From contig NZ_JAOVZR010000001.1 of assembly GCF_026619415.1 (NCBI RefSeq), positions 3,890,501 through 3,954,500 of the forward strand: DNA of 64,000 nucleotides. The letters run 5' to 3'. Source of the DNA: Hoeflea algicola (GTDB lineage: Bacteria > Pseudomonadota > Alphaproteobacteria > Rhizobiales > Rhizobiaceae). The translations under genes were made by a program, and so were the position numbers. Position 1 is the first letter of the stretch. Each line of letters opens with the position of its first letter. The notes below the pieces were generated by a model that saw nothing but the letters and a program-made list of their open reading frames with translations, did not search any database and had not been told where the DNA came from. Positions 38,290 through 48,356 of this stretch are shown one piece after another.

Positions 38290-39572
38290 ATGGTTGAAAG
38301 AAGCATGAAGGACGGCGCCGAAAAGCTGGCGCCCGACACTCTCAGGGCCCGCGTCAGGAACCTCCGGCGTCCATTGGGCGTTGCGGCATTGGCGGCGCTC
38401 GCCGCGGTTCCGGCTGGAGTGCAGCCCTGGCAGGCGGTTGTAGGCTATGGGGTTTTCGCCGTTGCCCTGCTGATCCGGCTGCCCGGCAGCGCGGCCGCAA
38501 GAGCGCGCGACAAAGACAACAACACGGCCGCAGGGCCTGAGGATTTCAAGCTTCTGGATGCGCTGGATCTGCCAACCATCGTGTTTGACGATCAAACCCT
38601 GGTGATGCGTCAGAACGCCGCTGCGGTGTCGCTGACTGGCGCCTTCCCCCCAATGCCACGTTGTCGGCCCGGATTCGCTCCCCCGCAGTGCTCGAACTGG
38701 TAGCCCGCGTCATTGACCGCGGAGAGCCTGAAACCGTTGAAGATGCCGACCGTGTGCCCTCGGAGCGCTGGCACGAGGTCCGTGTCGCCCCGGTATCGGC
38801 CCGCTCCGCTGCCGGTCAACGGCTGTTCGTGCTGACCTACCGGGACCTCACACAATCGCGCCGGCTGGACCGGATGCGGTCGGATTTTGTCGCCAATGCC
38901 AGCCATGAACTTAGAACCCCTCTGGCCTCGGTGATCGGTTTCATCGAGACCATGCAGGGCCCGGCCCGCAATGATGAAGCGGCGCGCACCCGGTTTTTCG
39001 GCATCATGCTTGATCAGGCCCAGCGCATGTCACGGTTGATCGATGACCTGCTGTCGCTTTCGCGGCTGGAGATGCGGGCTCATCTGGCGCTCACAGCCAA
39101 GGTCGATCTCGGCGCCACCGTCGCCCATGTCATCGATACGCTCAGGCCCATGGCCAGTGAACTGGGCGTGGAAATCGACTTCTCGACGCCGGATCAGCCC
39201 GTCATCCTGATCGGCGATGCCGATGAACTCATTCAGGTGTTCTCCAATCTCATCGAGAACGCCTGCAAATATGGACAGTCCGGAAAGCGGGTGGAGATCA
39301 GTGTGATTAATACCGACGCGAACGGGTCGGAGGTGATGGTGCGCGACTTTGGTCCCGGAATTCCCAAGGAACACGTCCCGCGTCTGACCGAGCGCTTCTA
39401 CCGTGTCGACGACGAGACGAGCCGGACAAAGCATGGCACAGGACTGGGGTTGGCGATCGTCAAGCACATACTCAACCGCCATCGTGCCCGGCTTGTCATT
39501 CGCTCCCAGTCGGGTGAGGGGGCCGTGTTTATTGTCAAATTCAGCCTCCCGGAGCATGCGGATACAGCTTAG
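38290..39572 (+). pseudogene. phoR: Phosphate regulon sensor kinase PhoR, frameshifted in a run of six C
   Basis: Membrane histidine kinase that phosphorylates PhoB. The first frame (from ATG 38290) gives two membrane segments (about 25-65) and the start of a PAS domain. The second frame gives the rest: the His box DFVANASHELRTPLASVIGF, the N box NLIENACKYG and the G boxes DFGPGIP and GTGLGLAI. The switch fits at C6 (38646-38651): one more C would join ...LTGAFP to NATLSARIRSPAVLEL. Downstream pst genes and phoB are intact. Either phoR is broken, or it is phase-variable, or this is a base-calling error. Confidence 0.8.
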
Positions 39573-39608
39573 GATGCGGAAAAAAATGATAAAAATCAAA
39601 TAGATAAT

Positions 39609-39644
39609 CTGTCACAAAACAGTATCATTACTGTCATAAAACAG
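39609..39644 (+). promoter_or_regulatory. Pho box upstream of pstS
   Basis: Direct 7-bp repeats at about 11-bp period: CTGTCAC (39609), CAGTATC (39620), CTGTCAT (39631), followed by AAAACAG. This fits the PhoB recognition pattern CTGTCAT-N4-CTGTCAT. It lies 95 bases before the pstS start, so PhoB~P should activate pstSCAB-phoU-phoB under phosphate limitation. Confidence 0.85.
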
Positions 39645-39738
39645 AATCTCGAAGGGCCTAGAAAGAGCCAGCCTCAGATGGCTGATCCGCGGCCCCGCCA
39701 ACGGGCCAAGAAATTCTGACCCATGACGGGAGATTCCC

Positions 39739-40767
39739 ATGACCGTACTCAAAATTGCCGCTGCCGCACTCGTAGCTACCACAGCCCTTGCCGGCGCCGC
39801 TGTTGCCCGCGACCAGATCCAGATCGCCGGTTCGTCTACCGTTCTGCCCTACGCTTCCATCGTTGCCGAGGCCTTCGGCGAAAACACCAGCTTCTCGACC
39901 CCGGTTGTTGAATCGGGTGGCTCGGGCGCCGGTCGCAAGAAGCTCTGCGAAGGCGTTGGTGAAAACACCATCGACATTGCCAACTCCTCGTCGCGCATCA
40001 AGCAGTCCGATATCGACCTGTGCGCTGCCAACGGCGTTACCGAAATCCAGGAAGTTCGCATCGGCTACGACGGCATCGTCTTCGCTTCCGACATCAACGG
40101 CGCCAGCTTCGCCTTCACCCCGGCTGACTGGTACAACGCGCTTGCCGCCAAGGTCGTCAAGGACGGCGCGCTGGTCGACAACACGGCCAAGACATGGGCC
40201 GACGTCAACCCGGATCTGCCCGCCCAGGACATTCTGGCTTTCATCCCCGGCACCAAGCACGGCACCCGCGAAGTGTTCGACGTGAAGGTGCTCGAAGCTG
40301 GCTGTGAAGCAACCGGCGCAGAAGAAGCCTTCAAGGCTGCTGGCGATGAAAAGGCCAAGGGCTGCACCGCCCTGCGCACCGACGGCATTTCGGTCGACAT
40401 TGACGGCGACTACACCGAAACCCTCGCCCGCATCGATGCCAACAAAAATGCCATCGGCGTGTTCGGCCTGTCGTTCTACGAGAACAACACCGACAAACTG
40501 CAGGTCGCCACCATGTCCGGCATCAACCCGTCGACCGAGACTATTGCTTCGGGCGAATATCCGGTTTCGCGCCCGCTCTACTTCTACGTCAAGAACGCAC
40601 ATCTCGACGTGATCCCCGGCCTGCAGGACTACATCGAGTTCTTCGTCTCCGACGAGATCGCCGGTCCTGATGGTCCGCTGGCTGCTTATGGCCTGGTTTC
40701 CGACCCGGAACTGGCCAAGACCCAGGAAATGGTCAAGAACCGCACCCCGATGGGCATGCTGAACTGA
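39739..40767 (+). CDS. pstS: Phosphate ABC transporter, periplasmic binding protein
   Basis: 342 residues with a Sec signal peptide (cleaved after about 23, ...AGAAVARD). PBP-like domain with IQIAGSSTVLPYAS (about 27-40) and SGGSGAGRKKLCEG (about 60), the phosphate-binding serines and arginines. Binds phosphate in the periplasm and delivers it to PstCA. First gene behind the Pho box; a stem-loop separates it from pstC. Confidence 0.95.
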   Translation: MTVLKIAAAALVATTALAGAAVARDQIQIAGSSTVLPYASIVAEAFGENTSFSTPVVESGGSGAGRKKLCEGVGENTIDIANSSSRIKQSDIDLCAANGVTEIQEVRIGYDGIVFASDINGASFAFTPADWYNALAAKVVKDGALVDNTAKTWADVNPDLPAQDILAFIPGTKHGTREVFDVKVLEAGCEATGAEEAFKAAGDEKAKGCTALRTDGISVDIDGDYTETLARIDANKNAIGVFGLSFYENNTDKLQVATMSGINPSTETIASGEYPVSRPLYFYVKNAHLDVIPGLQDYIEFFVSDEIAGPDGPLAAYGLVSDPELAKTQEMVKNRTPMGMLN

Positions 40768-40784
40768 TCAGTTTGACAATCAAA

Positions 40785-40809
40785 GGGGCGACGCATCCGG
40801 CGTCGCCCC
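40785..40809 (+). other. Perfect stem-loop between pstS and pstC
   Basis: GGGGCGACGC (40785-40794) pairs with GCGTCGCCCC (40800-40809), ten G-C-rich pairs with a five-base loop, 18 bases after the pstS stop. No U run follows, so it is more likely a message stabiliser or partial attenuator that lets pstS be made in excess over the membrane proteins. Confidence 0.7.
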
Positions 40810-40834
40810 TCCTTGAAACCAGGGCGAATGTCAC

Positions 40835-42295
40835 ATGACTCCCAGTGTTCTCGTACTCAGTGTGCTCGGTCTGGCGATTGTCGGCTATTTTCTTGGCCGG
40901 CAACGTGCCTTGCAGGCAGCCGCCCGGGATGGAGTGAAACTCCATTCATTGCCGGGCTATTACGGTCAGTCAGTGGCCCTGTTTACCGCAGTTCCCGCCT
41001 TCTTCCTTCTCGGCGCATGGCTGTTCCTGCAGCCGATTGCGATCGAAAGCAGCATCAGCGGCAAGATCCCTGACAGCGCCATTGCCGATGCCGGTGCAAG
41101 AAGCCTGATAATGGTCGATGTGCGCCGCATTGCCAAGGGTGTCAGCCTGCTCATCGAGCAGGGCGATGTTACCGAAAACGAACTTTCCGATATGAGCGCG
41201 GAAGTGACCAATGTCCGCGCGCAACTCGCCACGGTTGGTGTCGCGCTCGGCTCCGATGTGTCGCCCGTGGTTTTCGAGGCCGCCAAGGAATACCGCAGCA
41301 TCGAACTTTCGGGCGATTTCGTCCGCAACATCGCCGTCTTTCTTGTCGCGCTTGGTTTTGGCTTCTGGGCCTGGGCCCGGGTGCAGCCGCGGATGCGCGC
41401 CCGCAATATCAGCGAGACCTTTGTGCTGGCGCTATTGATGGGCTCGTCAATGGTCGCGATCCTTACCACCGTCGGCATTGTCGGGTCATTGCTGTTTGAA
41501 TCGGTTGCATTCTTCAAGCTCTACCCGGCCGAGGATTTCTTCCTGTCGACAACCTGGAATCCGCAGTTTCGCGGCGGTTCCGATCTCGGCTTCCTGCCGC
41601 TTTTGTGGGGCACCTTCTACGTTTCTTTCGTGGCGCTGGCGCTGGCTGTTCCTATCGGCCTGATGATCGCGCTTTACCTGGCAGAATATGCCGGAACCAC
41701 GCTGCGCGGCTTTGCAAAGCCGGCCATCGAGATGCTCGCCGGCATTCCCACCATCGTTTACGGGTTGTTCGCGCTGATCACCGTCGGCCCGTTCCTGCGC
41801 GACTGGATCGCCCAGCCGCTTGGCCTCGGAACCTCGTCGTCATCGGTGATGACAGCCGGTCTGGTCATGGGGGTCATGCTGATCCCCTTCATCTCGTCGC
41901 TGTCAGACGACATCATCAACGCCGTGCCTCAAGCCATGCGCGATGGTTCCTACGGTCTGGGCGCCACCAAGTCGGAAACGATCCGGCGGGTGATCCTGCC
42001 AGCCGCCCTTCCCGGCATCGTCGGCGCCTTTTTGCTGGCTGCCAGCCGTGCCATCGGCGAGACCATGATTGTGGTCATGGGTGCCGGCGCCGCCGCACAA
42101 CTCGGCCTCAATCCCTTCGAGGCGATGACAACGGTCACCGTCAAGATCGTCAGCCAGCTGACCGGAGACACGGAATTCGCAAGCCCCGAAACGCTGGTGG
42201 CCTTTGCGCTCGGCCTGACCCTGTTTGTCTTCACCCTCTGCCTCAACATTCTGGCGCTTTACATCGTGCGTAAATATCGGGAGCAATACGAATGA
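40835..42295 (+). CDS. pstC: Phosphate ABC transporter permease PstC
   Basis: 486 residues, longer than E. coli PstC (319) because of an N-terminal region with one to three membrane segments and a periplasmic stretch, as in other alphaproteobacteria. The permease core shows FYVSFVALALAVPIGLMIAL (about 263) and the coupling loop ATKSETIRRVILPAALPGI (about 377). It overlaps pstA by four bases (ATGA). Confidence 0.93.
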   Translation: MTPSVLVLSVLGLAIVGYFLGRQRALQAAARDGVKLHSLPGYYGQSVALFTAVPAFFLLGAWLFLQPIAIESSISGKIPDSAIADAGARSLIMVDVRRIAKGVSLLIEQGDVTENELSDMSAEVTNVRAQLATVGVALGSDVSPVVFEAAKEYRSIELSGDFVRNIAVFLVALGFGFWAWARVQPRMRARNISETFVLALLMGSSMVAILTTVGIVGSLLFESVAFFKLYPAEDFFLSTTWNPQFRGGSDLGFLPLLWGTFYVSFVALALAVPIGLMIALYLAEYAGTTLRGFAKPAIEMLAGIPTIVYGLFALITVGPFLRDWIAQPLGLGTSSSSVMTAGLVMGVMLIPFISSLSDDIINAVPQAMRDGSYGLGATKSETIRRVILPAALPGIVGAFLLAASRAIGETMIVVMGAGAAAQLGLNPFEAMTTVTVKIVSQLTGDTEFASPETLVAFALGLTLFVFTLCLNILALYIVRKYREQYE

Positions 42296-43650
42296 CCGAC
42301 CTGACAGCCGAGACTTCGGCATCAGCCAGCCACAAGCAAAACCGGTCGCTCTTCGAAGTTGGCGAGCGTACCCGCAAACGTCACGCATCCGAACGCCGCT
42401 TCCGCAGACTTGGCCTTGCCGCCGTTATCTTCGGCATCCTGGCACTGGTCGGTCTGATGGCTTCAATCCTGTCCAACGGTCTGTCGTCATTTCAACAGAC
42501 TTACGTGGCGATCGACGTTTTCCTCGATCCCGCCAAGCTGGACAAAAACGGCAACCGCGATCCCGCCGATATTCAGAAGATAACCACGTTCACGATCAAT
42601 CCGCTGATTCAGGCGGCGTTGAAAAAGACCATGGAGGATCGGGGCATCGAGGCCGACGGCGTCAATGCCAAGAAGGCCTTCGAGATGATCTCCAAGGAAG
42701 CTCCCGCGGATGTGCGCCGCTATGTGCTGGCCGATCCGGGCGAAATCGGCAAGACCGTCTCGTTCGAGCTTTTGGCCAACGGCCGGATCGACGGGTACTA
42801 CAAGGGCCGCGTGACGATGGACTCGGCGGCGCTTGACCGCAACGTCTCGCCCGAACAGTTGCTACTGGCCGACAAGCTGAAACAGGCAGGCATCCTGCAA
42901 TCGCGGTTCAACTGGTCGTTCTTGACCGCACCCGATGCGTCCGACACGCGGCCAGAAGCGGCAGGCCTCGGCGTCGCCATTCTCGGCTCGGCTTACATGA
43001 TGTTGATCGTACTGGTGCTGGCGCTGCCGATCGGCGTGGCGGCTTCGATCTACCTTGAGGAATTCGCCCCAAGGAACCGCTGGACCGATCTTATCGAGGT
43101 CAATATCTCCAATCTGGCTGCTGTGCCTTCCATCGTGTTCGGTATCCTCGGTCTCGCCATCTTCATCAATTTCGTCGGATTGCCGCAATCCGCGCCGGTG
43201 GTCGGCGGGCTCGTGTTGACCCTGATGACATTGCCAACGATCATCATCGCCACGCGTGCGGCGCTGAAGGCGGTGCCGCCCTCCATTCGCGATGCAGCGC
43301 TTGGTATAGGCGCGTCGAAAATGCAGGCGATCTTTCACCATGTTCTGCCGCTGGCAGCGCCTGGCATCCTCACCGGCACGATCATTGGCCTGGCCCAGGC
43401 ACTGGGTGAAACCGCACCGCTGCTGCTGATCGGCATGGTGGCTTTCGTTCGCGAATATCCCGGCGCGCCGCCGGAAGGCTTCTTCGATCCGGCTTCGGCG
43501 CTGCCGGTCCAGGTCTACAACTGGACCCAGCGTGGTGATCCGGCCTTTGTAGAGCGGGCCTCGGGTGCCATTATCGTGTTGCTGGTATTCCTTCTGTTGA
43601 TGAACGCAATTGCCGTTCTTCTGCGCCGTCGCTTTGAACGTCGCTGGTAG
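42292..43650 (+). CDS. pstA: Phosphate ABC transporter permease PstA
   Basis: 452 residues, with an N-terminal extension and a periplasmic insert of about 120 residues before the permease core, where E. coli PstA has 296 residues. Core marks are [20 protein letters not shown] (about 233), the coupling loop [20 protein letters not shown] (about 341) and a helix [20 protein letters not shown] at the end. Translated from an ATGA overlap with pstC. Confidence 0.93.
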   Translation: MTDLTAETSASASHKQNRSLFEVGERTRKRHASERRFRRLGLAAVIFGILALVGLMASILSNGLSSFQQTYVAIDVFLDPAKLDKNGNRDPADIQKITTFTINPLIQAALKKTMEDRGIEADGVNAKKAFEMISKEAPADVRRYVLADPGEIGKTVSFELLANGRIDGYYKGRVTMDSAALDRNVSPEQLLLADKLKQAGILQSRFNWSFLTAPDASDTRPEAAGLGVAILGSAYMMLIVLVLALPIGVAASIYLEEFAPRNRWTDLIEVNISNLAAVPSIVFGILGLAIFINFVGLPQSAPVVGGLVLTLMTLPTIIIATRAALKAVPPSIRDAALGIGASKMQAIFHHVLPLAAPGILTGTIIGLAQALGETAPLLLIGMVAFVREYPGAPPEGFFDPASALPVQVYNWTQRGDPAFVERASGAIIVLLVFLLLMNAIAVLLRRRFERRW

Positions 43651-43715
43651 CCAAGGTGTGGTCCTTGAAAAAACAAAGCCCTGGGTATTCTGGAATAAGG
43701 AAAGGGAAGACGGAG

Positions 43716-44531
43716 ATGAACATCATGTCGGAAGCGGCTACGGAATTGGCGGTCAACGCCCAGACAGAGCAGCCCGAAATCAAGATGCGCGGCAAGGATG
43801 TTTGCGTTTTCTACGGTGAGAAGCAGGCCCTGTTTGACGTCAATCTCGACATTCGCAAGAACGCCGTGACGGCGCTTATCGGCCCCTCTGGTTGTGGCAA
43901 GTCAACGTTTCTGCGCTGTCTCAATCGGATGAACGACACCATCGATATCTGCCGCGTATCGGGCGAGATCACGCTTGAGGATGAAAACATCTATGCGCCG
44001 ATGATTGATGTCGTTGAATTGCGGGCCCGCGTCGGCATGGTGTTCCAGAAGCCCAATCCGTTCCCCAAATCGATCTATGAAAATGTTGTCTACGGACCGC
44101 GCATCCATGGTCAGGTCCGCAGCCGTGCCGAGATGGATGAAGTGGTCGAGCGCAGCCTGATCAAGGCAGGACTCTTCAACGAGGTCAAGGACCGACTGCA
44201 CGAGGCGGGAACCGGTCTTTCGGGCGGCCAGCAGCAACGCTTGTGCATCGCCCGTGCCATCGCTGTCAGCCCCGAAGTCATTCTGATGGATGAGCCCTGC
44301 TCGGCGCTCGACCCGATCGCCACTGCCAAGGTCGAGGAACTGATTGACGAATTGCGGGTCAACTACACCATCGTCATTGTCACCCACTCGATGCAGCAGG
44401 CCGCTCGTGTGTCGCAGCGCACGGCGATGTTCCACTTGGGGAAACTTGTCGATGAAGGCCCTACCGACAAGATGTTCACCAATCCCGACAGCAAGATCAC
44501 CCAGGACTACATCACCGGCCGGTTCGGCTAA
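43716..44531 (+). CDS. pstB: Phosphate ABC transporter ATPase
   Basis: 271 residues. Walker [18 protein letters not shown] (about 53), signature [17 protein letters not shown] (about 168), Walker [14 protein letters not shown] (about 188) and switch His in [12 protein letters not shown] (about 225). Powers PstSCA and takes part, with PhoU, in signalling to PhoR. Start at ATG 43716 (AAAGGGA upstream); ATG 43725 is also possible. Confidence 0.95.
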   Translation: MNIMSEAATELAVNAQTEQPEIKMRGKDVCVFYGEKQALFDVNLDIRKNAVTALIGPSGCGKSTFLRCLNRMNDTIDICRVSGEITLEDENIYAPMIDVVELRARVGMVFQKPNPFPKSIYENVVYGPRIHGQVRSRAEMDEVVERSLIKAGLFNEVKDRLHEAGTGLSGGQQQRLCIARAIAVSPEVILMDEPCSALDPIATAKVEELIDELRVNYTIVIVTHSMQQAARVSQRTAMFHLGKLVDEGPTDKMFTNPDSKITQDYITGRFG

Positions 44532-44574
44532 GACGATTGCCAATCGCACCACGTTTTCAGGATTGAAGGAATCT

Positions 44575-45300
44575 ATGATGTCCGAATCTCATACCGTCAC
44601 GGCTTACGATGACGATCTGCGTTTTCTGGTGCGCCGCCTATCCGAAATGGGCGGCATCGCCGAACGCATGGTCGCCGACGCAGTCGCCGCGCTGGTCAAC
44701 GCTGACACCGCCTCGGCCCAGCGGGTCATCTCGGAAGACCTGCTGCTCGACAATGGCGAGCGCGAAATCTACGACAAGGCGGTGCTGCTGATCGCCAAGC
44801 GCCAGCCGATGGCCTCGGACTTGCGCGAGATCATCGGGTCGATCCGTATCGCCTCTGACCTCGAGCGGGTTGGCGATCTTGGCAAGAACATCGCCAAGCG
44901 GGTACTTGCCGTGCACACCATGGCGCAGCCGCGCAAACTGGTGCGCGGCCTCGAGCACCTGGCCGAACTGGCGCTGACCCAGCTCAAGGAAGTGCTTGAC
45001 GCGTTTGCCACGCGTTCTCCGGATTTGGCCAACTCGATCCGTGAGCGTGACGAGGAGATCGACGCGATCTATACCTCGCTGTTCCGCGAGCTTCTGACCT
45101 ACATGATGGAAGACCCGCGCAACATCACCGCTTGCACCCATCTCCTGTTCTGCGCCAAGAACATCGAGCGCATTGGCGACCACGCCACCAACATCGCCGA
45201 GACCGTCTATTACGTTGCCACCGGTGAACAACTGACGGATGACCGACCCAAGGATGACGATACGGCGAGCATGATCGTCCAGGCACAAGGCGAGGCATGA
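44575..45300 (+). CDS. phoU: Phosphate signalling regulator PhoU
   Basis: 241 residues, two three-helix repeats with the metal-binding E/D-xxx-D motifs seen in RIASDLERVGDLGKNIAK (about 91-108) and FCAKNIERIGDHATNIAE (about 191-208). It links the Pst transporter to PhoR and represses the regulon when phosphate is plentiful. ATG 44575 has AAGGA four bases before; ATG 44578 follows directly. Confidence 0.94.
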   Translation: MMSESHTVTAYDDDLRFLVRRLSEMGGIAERMVADAVAALVNADTASAQRVISEDLLLDNGEREIYDKAVLLIAKRQPMASDLREIIGSIRIASDLERVGDLGKNIAKRVLAVHTMAQPRKLVRGLEHLAELALTQLKEVLDAFATRSPDLANSIRERDEEIDAIYTSLFRELLTYMMEDPRNITACTHLLFCAKNIERIGDHATNIAETVYYVATGEQLTDDRPKDDDTASMIVQAQGEA

Positions 45301-45322
45301 TGGCTGCGGGAGCAATTCGATA

Positions 45323-46012
45323 ATGGCAATGAGTCCGCGCATCACCGTGGTTGAGGACGAGGAAGCACTCTCGGTGCTCCTGAGATACAATCTCGAATCC
45401 GAAGGCTATGAAGTCGACACCGTGCTCAGGGGAGATGAGGCAGAAATCCAGTTGCAGGAGCGGGTGCCCGACCTGCTGATCCTCGACTGGATGCTTCCGG
45501 GCATCTCCGGGATCGAATTGTGCCGGCGGCTGCGCGCCCGGGCCGAAACCGAGCGCCTGCCGATCATCATGCTGACCGCCCGTGGCGAGGAAAGCGAACG
45601 GGTCCGGGGGCTCGCCACCGGGGCTGACGATTACGTCGTCAAGCCGTTCTCGACGCCGGAACTGCTGGCCCGGGTGCGGGCCATGCTGCGCCGCGCCCGT
45701 CCGGAAGTGATTTCAAGCCAGCTCAAGGTGGGCGATATCGAACTTGACCGCGAGACTCACCGGGTGCGCCGTCTGACCCGCGACATCAAGCTCGGACCGA
45801 CCGAATTCCGTCTGCTGGAGTTTCTGATGAGCTCGCCAGGCCGGGTCTATTCGCGCGCGCAACTGCTCGATGGCGTCTGGGGTCATGATGTCTATGTCGA
45901 CGAGCGCACGGTAGATGTCCATGTCGGACGGTTACGCAAGGCGGTCAATCTGTCGGGCATGCGCGACATCATCCGCACCGTACGCGGTGCCGGCTACTCG
46001 ATCGAAAGCTGA
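45323..46012 (+). CDS. phoB: Phosphate regulon response regulator
   Basis: 229 residues, OmpR type. Receiver domain with acidic pair VEDEE (about 10), phosphorylated Asp in LILDWMLPG (about 54) and VKPFSTPEL (Lys about 105); winged helix with ERTVDVHVGRLRKAV (about 193) that reads Pho boxes. Last gene of the operon, followed by a terminator. Its partner PhoR is frameshifted in this sequence. Confidence 0.95.
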   Translation: MAMSPRITVVEDEEALSVLLRYNLESEGYEVDTVLRGDEAEIQLQERVPDLLILDWMLPGISGIELCRRLRARAETERLPIIMLTARGEESERVRGLATGADDYVVKPFSTPELLARVRAMLRRARPEVISSQLKVGDIELDRETHRVRRLTRDIKLGPTEFRLLEFLMSSPGRVYSRAQLLDGVWGHDVYVDERTVDVHVGRLRKAVNLSGMRDIIRTVRGAGYSIES

Positions 46013-46041
46013 GCCGCATCGCGCTCAACATAGGTAAAACG

Positions 46042-46076
46042 ACAAAGGCCCTGGATCGACGATCCGGGGCCTTTGT
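46042..46076 (+). terminator. Hairpin terminator after phoB
   Basis: ACAAAGGCCCTGGATC (46042-46057) pairs with GATCCGGGGCCTTTGT (46061-46076): sixteen pairs with one G-U and a three-base loop. The arms end in the A/U block typical of a bidirectional terminator. It closes the pst-pho operon and may also serve gcrA, which ends at 46139 on the other strand. Confidence 0.85.
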
Positions 46077-46138
46077 CTGATTGAGTGCTCAAGCGGCGCG
46101 CGTTCAACTGAACCCGCCAATCCCGCCTTGATCTGATC

Positions 46139-46663
46139 TCAGCGCGCCCGACGGCGTTCGCTTGATGGCTGAAACGCCAGCTTGGCGTGATAGCCGCAAT
46201 AAGGCGAAGCTTCGCCGGAATCGTTGCCGCAGAAGTGAAACCCTTCCTGCAGCGGATCGCCGATCGGCCATTTGCAGGTGCGCTCGGAAAGCTCCACCAG
46301 CGTCAACCGGCGCGAAATCGGCACCACCACATCTTCCGTCGGACGGGTATCGATTTCTTCGACAGCCACCGCGTCAACTTGCTGCTGAAGGGCCGCACCG
46401 CCGCTCGAACGGCTGACCGTCCGGGTTGCCTGGGCCGCAGTCCGGCCGGCATAGGCCGGTGCGCGCGGGGCTGCTGTCGTGCGCTTGGTGCGTACGGAAG
46501 CCTGGCCGCCGCTCTTGGCGCGTCCGGGAAGATTGAGCCGGTGCACCTTGCCGATCACCGCATTGCGGCTGACGCCGCCCAATTGCGCTGCGATCTGGCT
46601 CGCGCTGAGCCCGTCCGCCCAGAGTTTCTTGAGCCTTTCGACCCGTTCATCAGTCCAATTCAT
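46139..46663 (-). CDS. gcrA: GcrA cell-cycle regulator
   Basis: Works with sigma-70 and senses GANTC methylation by CcrM to control cell-cycle genes in alphaproteobacteria. 174 residues: N-terminal DNA-binding helix-turn-helix MNWTDERVERLKKLWADGLS (1-20) with QLGGVSRNAVIGKVHRL (about 27-43), a low-complexity basic linker, and the C-terminal sigma-binding part with CKWPIGDP...FHFCGN (about 130-145) and YCGYHAKLAF. ATG 46663 is the conserved start. Confidence 0.93.
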   Translation of the reverse strand: MNWTDERVERLKKLWADGLSASQIAAQLGGVSRNAVIGKVHRLNLPGRAKSGGQASVRTKRTTAAPRAPAYAGRTAAQATRTVSRSSGGAALQQQVDAVAVEEIDTRPTEDVVVPISRRLTLVELSERTCKWPIGDPLQEGFHFCGNDSGEASPYCGYHAKLAFQPSSERRRAR

Positions 46664-46810
46664 GCTATGCACTCCCTGTACCCCGTGTTGCGGGATGGCA
46701 GAATCGCTCACCATCGCCCCGGATGACCGGAGCTGAAACGCTCGCTTACTGTGAGGTAATTAGTGCCCGCCGCGGACCCCTAATTCATGACTATAACCTA
46801 GTGCTCGCAG

Positions 46811-46847
46811 GACTCCGTGACAAGAGTCAGCCAATTCAAGGTGATTC
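46811..46847. promoter_or_regulatory. Three clustered GANTC methylation sites between gcrA and argD
   Basis: GACTC (46811-46815), GAGTC (46824-46828) and GATTC (46843-46847) fall within 37 bases, 148-184 bases before the gcrA start. GANTC is the CcrM site whose methylation state GcrA reads. The cluster lies in a 490-base intergenic region (46664-47152), so it may tie gcrA or an unseen transcript to the replication-dependent methylation cycle. Its use is inference. Confidence 0.6.
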
Positions 46848-47031
46848 GTTTTTTTGGTTTTCCCCAACTTACCGGGCGTGCAGCCGTGTTGCTGAGCAAT
46901 CCTTGCGGTTGAGCGCCGAGCCTGCACGTCGATCCTAGTGCTTTCGCGATAAAAGGCAGGTTGGCGCCGGACGGGCACGCTGCCATGGCTGTCTCATTGA
47001 CAGCCTCGGGTGAAATGTAAATAGTGCTCGG

Positions 47032-47062
47032 GCCGCCCCGGAAAGGGCGGCGTTTTGGTTTT
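47032..47062 (+). terminator. Orphan terminator-like hairpin before argD
   Basis: GCCGCCC (47032-47038) pairs with GGGCGGC (47045-47051), then GTTTTGGTTTTT. No plus-strand gene lies between it and the phoB terminator, so it ends either an unrecognised small RNA from about 46850-47030 or a leader upstream of argD (attenuation). Confidence 0.55.
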
Positions 47063-47152
47063 TCGGCAACTGTTTGCCGGGCCGGTCAGGCTAACCGCTG
47101 AAGGACCGGTCCGGGCTTCGATTTGTCGGCTTCTAACGAGGAGACGAGCGCC

Positions 47153-48346
47153 ATGGCTGATGCCAAGCCGCTTTATGAAACATATACCCGCGCGCCAATG
47201 GTTTTCGAGCGCGGGCACGGCGTATGGCTGGAGACGGTAGACGGCGAGCGCTATCTTGATTTCGCCGCCGGCATTGCAGTCAATTCGCTTGGTCACACCC
47301 ATCCGCATCTGGTGGAAGCGCTAAAGGCGCAGGCCGATCGCCTCTGGCACCTGTCCAATCTTCACGAGATCCCCGATCAGACCCGTCTGGCCGAGCGCCT
47401 CACCGCAGCGACCTTCGCTGACAAGGTGTTCTTCACCAATTCCGGCGCCGAGGCGCTCGAATGCGCAATCAAGACCGCGCGCCGCCATTTCTACGTCAAC
47501 GGTCAGCCCGATCGCTACCGTATCATTACCATCGAGGGCGCCTTTCACGGGCGCACGCTGGCCACCATCGCTGCCGGCGGCCAGGCCAAGTATCTTGAAG
47601 GCTTTGGCCCCAAGGTCGAGGGTTTTGATCAGGTTCCGTTTGGTGATTTCGAAGCCCTGAAGGCGGCCGTCACCGATGATACCGCGGCGATTCTGGTCGA
47701 ACCGGTTCAGGGCGAGGGCGGTGTTCGCCCGCTTCCCAAGGAGATGCTGCGGGAATTGCGCGATCTCTGCGATGAGCACGGAATGCTGTTGATCCTTGAT
47801 GAAGTCCAGTGCGGCGTCGGCCGTACTGGCAAGCTGTTTGCCCATGAGTGGGCCGGTATCGAGCCCGATATCATGGCCGTCGCCAAGGGCATCGGCGGCG
47901 GCTTTCCGTTTGGCGCCTGCCTGGCGACCGCCGAGGCCGCCGACGGCATGACGCTTGGTACTCATGGCACCACCTATGGCGGCAATCCGTTGGCCATGGC
48001 GGTCGGCAACGCCGTGCTCGACATCGTGCTCGAAGACGGCTTCCTCACCCATGTCAACGATATCGCCTTGGTCCTGCGCCAGGGCCTGGCTTCGCTCAAG
48101 GACCGTTATCCGGATCTGATCAAGGATATTCGCGGAACCGGACTGATGCTGGGTATCCAGTGCGCCAAGTCCAACGCCGATCTCGTCATGGCGATGCGCA
48201 ACGAGTATATTCTGGGTGTCCCTGCCGGCGACAATGTCGTGCGGCTGCTGCCGCCGTTGATCGTTTCGGCGGAAGAGGCGCGCGAGGCACTCAACAGGAT
48301 CGACGCTGCACTCGGCATGCTATCCCAAAAAGCCCAAGCCAGTTGA
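47153..48346 (+). CDS. argD: Acetylornithine/succinyldiaminopimelate aminotransferase
   Basis: PLP enzyme of arginine (and lysine) synthesis. 397 residues, class [20 protein letters not shown] (about 35), [19 protein letters not shown] (about 94), [20 protein letters not shown] (about 212) and the PLP lysine in [14 protein letters not shown] (about 244). ATG 47153 is preceded by GAGGAG. Starts an argD-argF-hslO run; argF begins ten bases later. Confidence 0.93.
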   Translation: MADAKPLYETYTRAPMVFERGHGVWLETVDGERYLDFAAGIAVNSLGHTHPHLVEALKAQADRLWHLSNLHEIPDQTRLAERLTAATFADKVFFTNSGAEALECAIKTARRHFYVNGQPDRYRIITIEGAFHGRTLATIAAGGQAKYLEGFGPKVEGFDQVPFGDFEALKAAVTDDTAAILVEPVQGEGGVRPLPKEMLRELRDLCDEHGMLLILDEVQCGVGRTGKLFAHEWAGIEPDIMAVAKGIGGGFPFGACLATAEAADGMTLGTHGTTYGGNPLAMAVGNAVLDIVLEDGFLTHVNDIALVLRQGLASLKDRYPDLIKDIRGTGLMLGIQCAKSNADLVMAMRNEYILGVPAGDNVVRLLPPLIVSAEEAREALNRIDAALGMLSQKAQAS

Positions 48347-48356
48347 CTGGACCATT

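Noticed and set aside
38661..39572. A separate kinase gene starting at TTG 38661
   Set aside because: The upstream frame supplies the membrane part and PAS start of PhoR and the two join at a C run, so a single broken phoR explains both.
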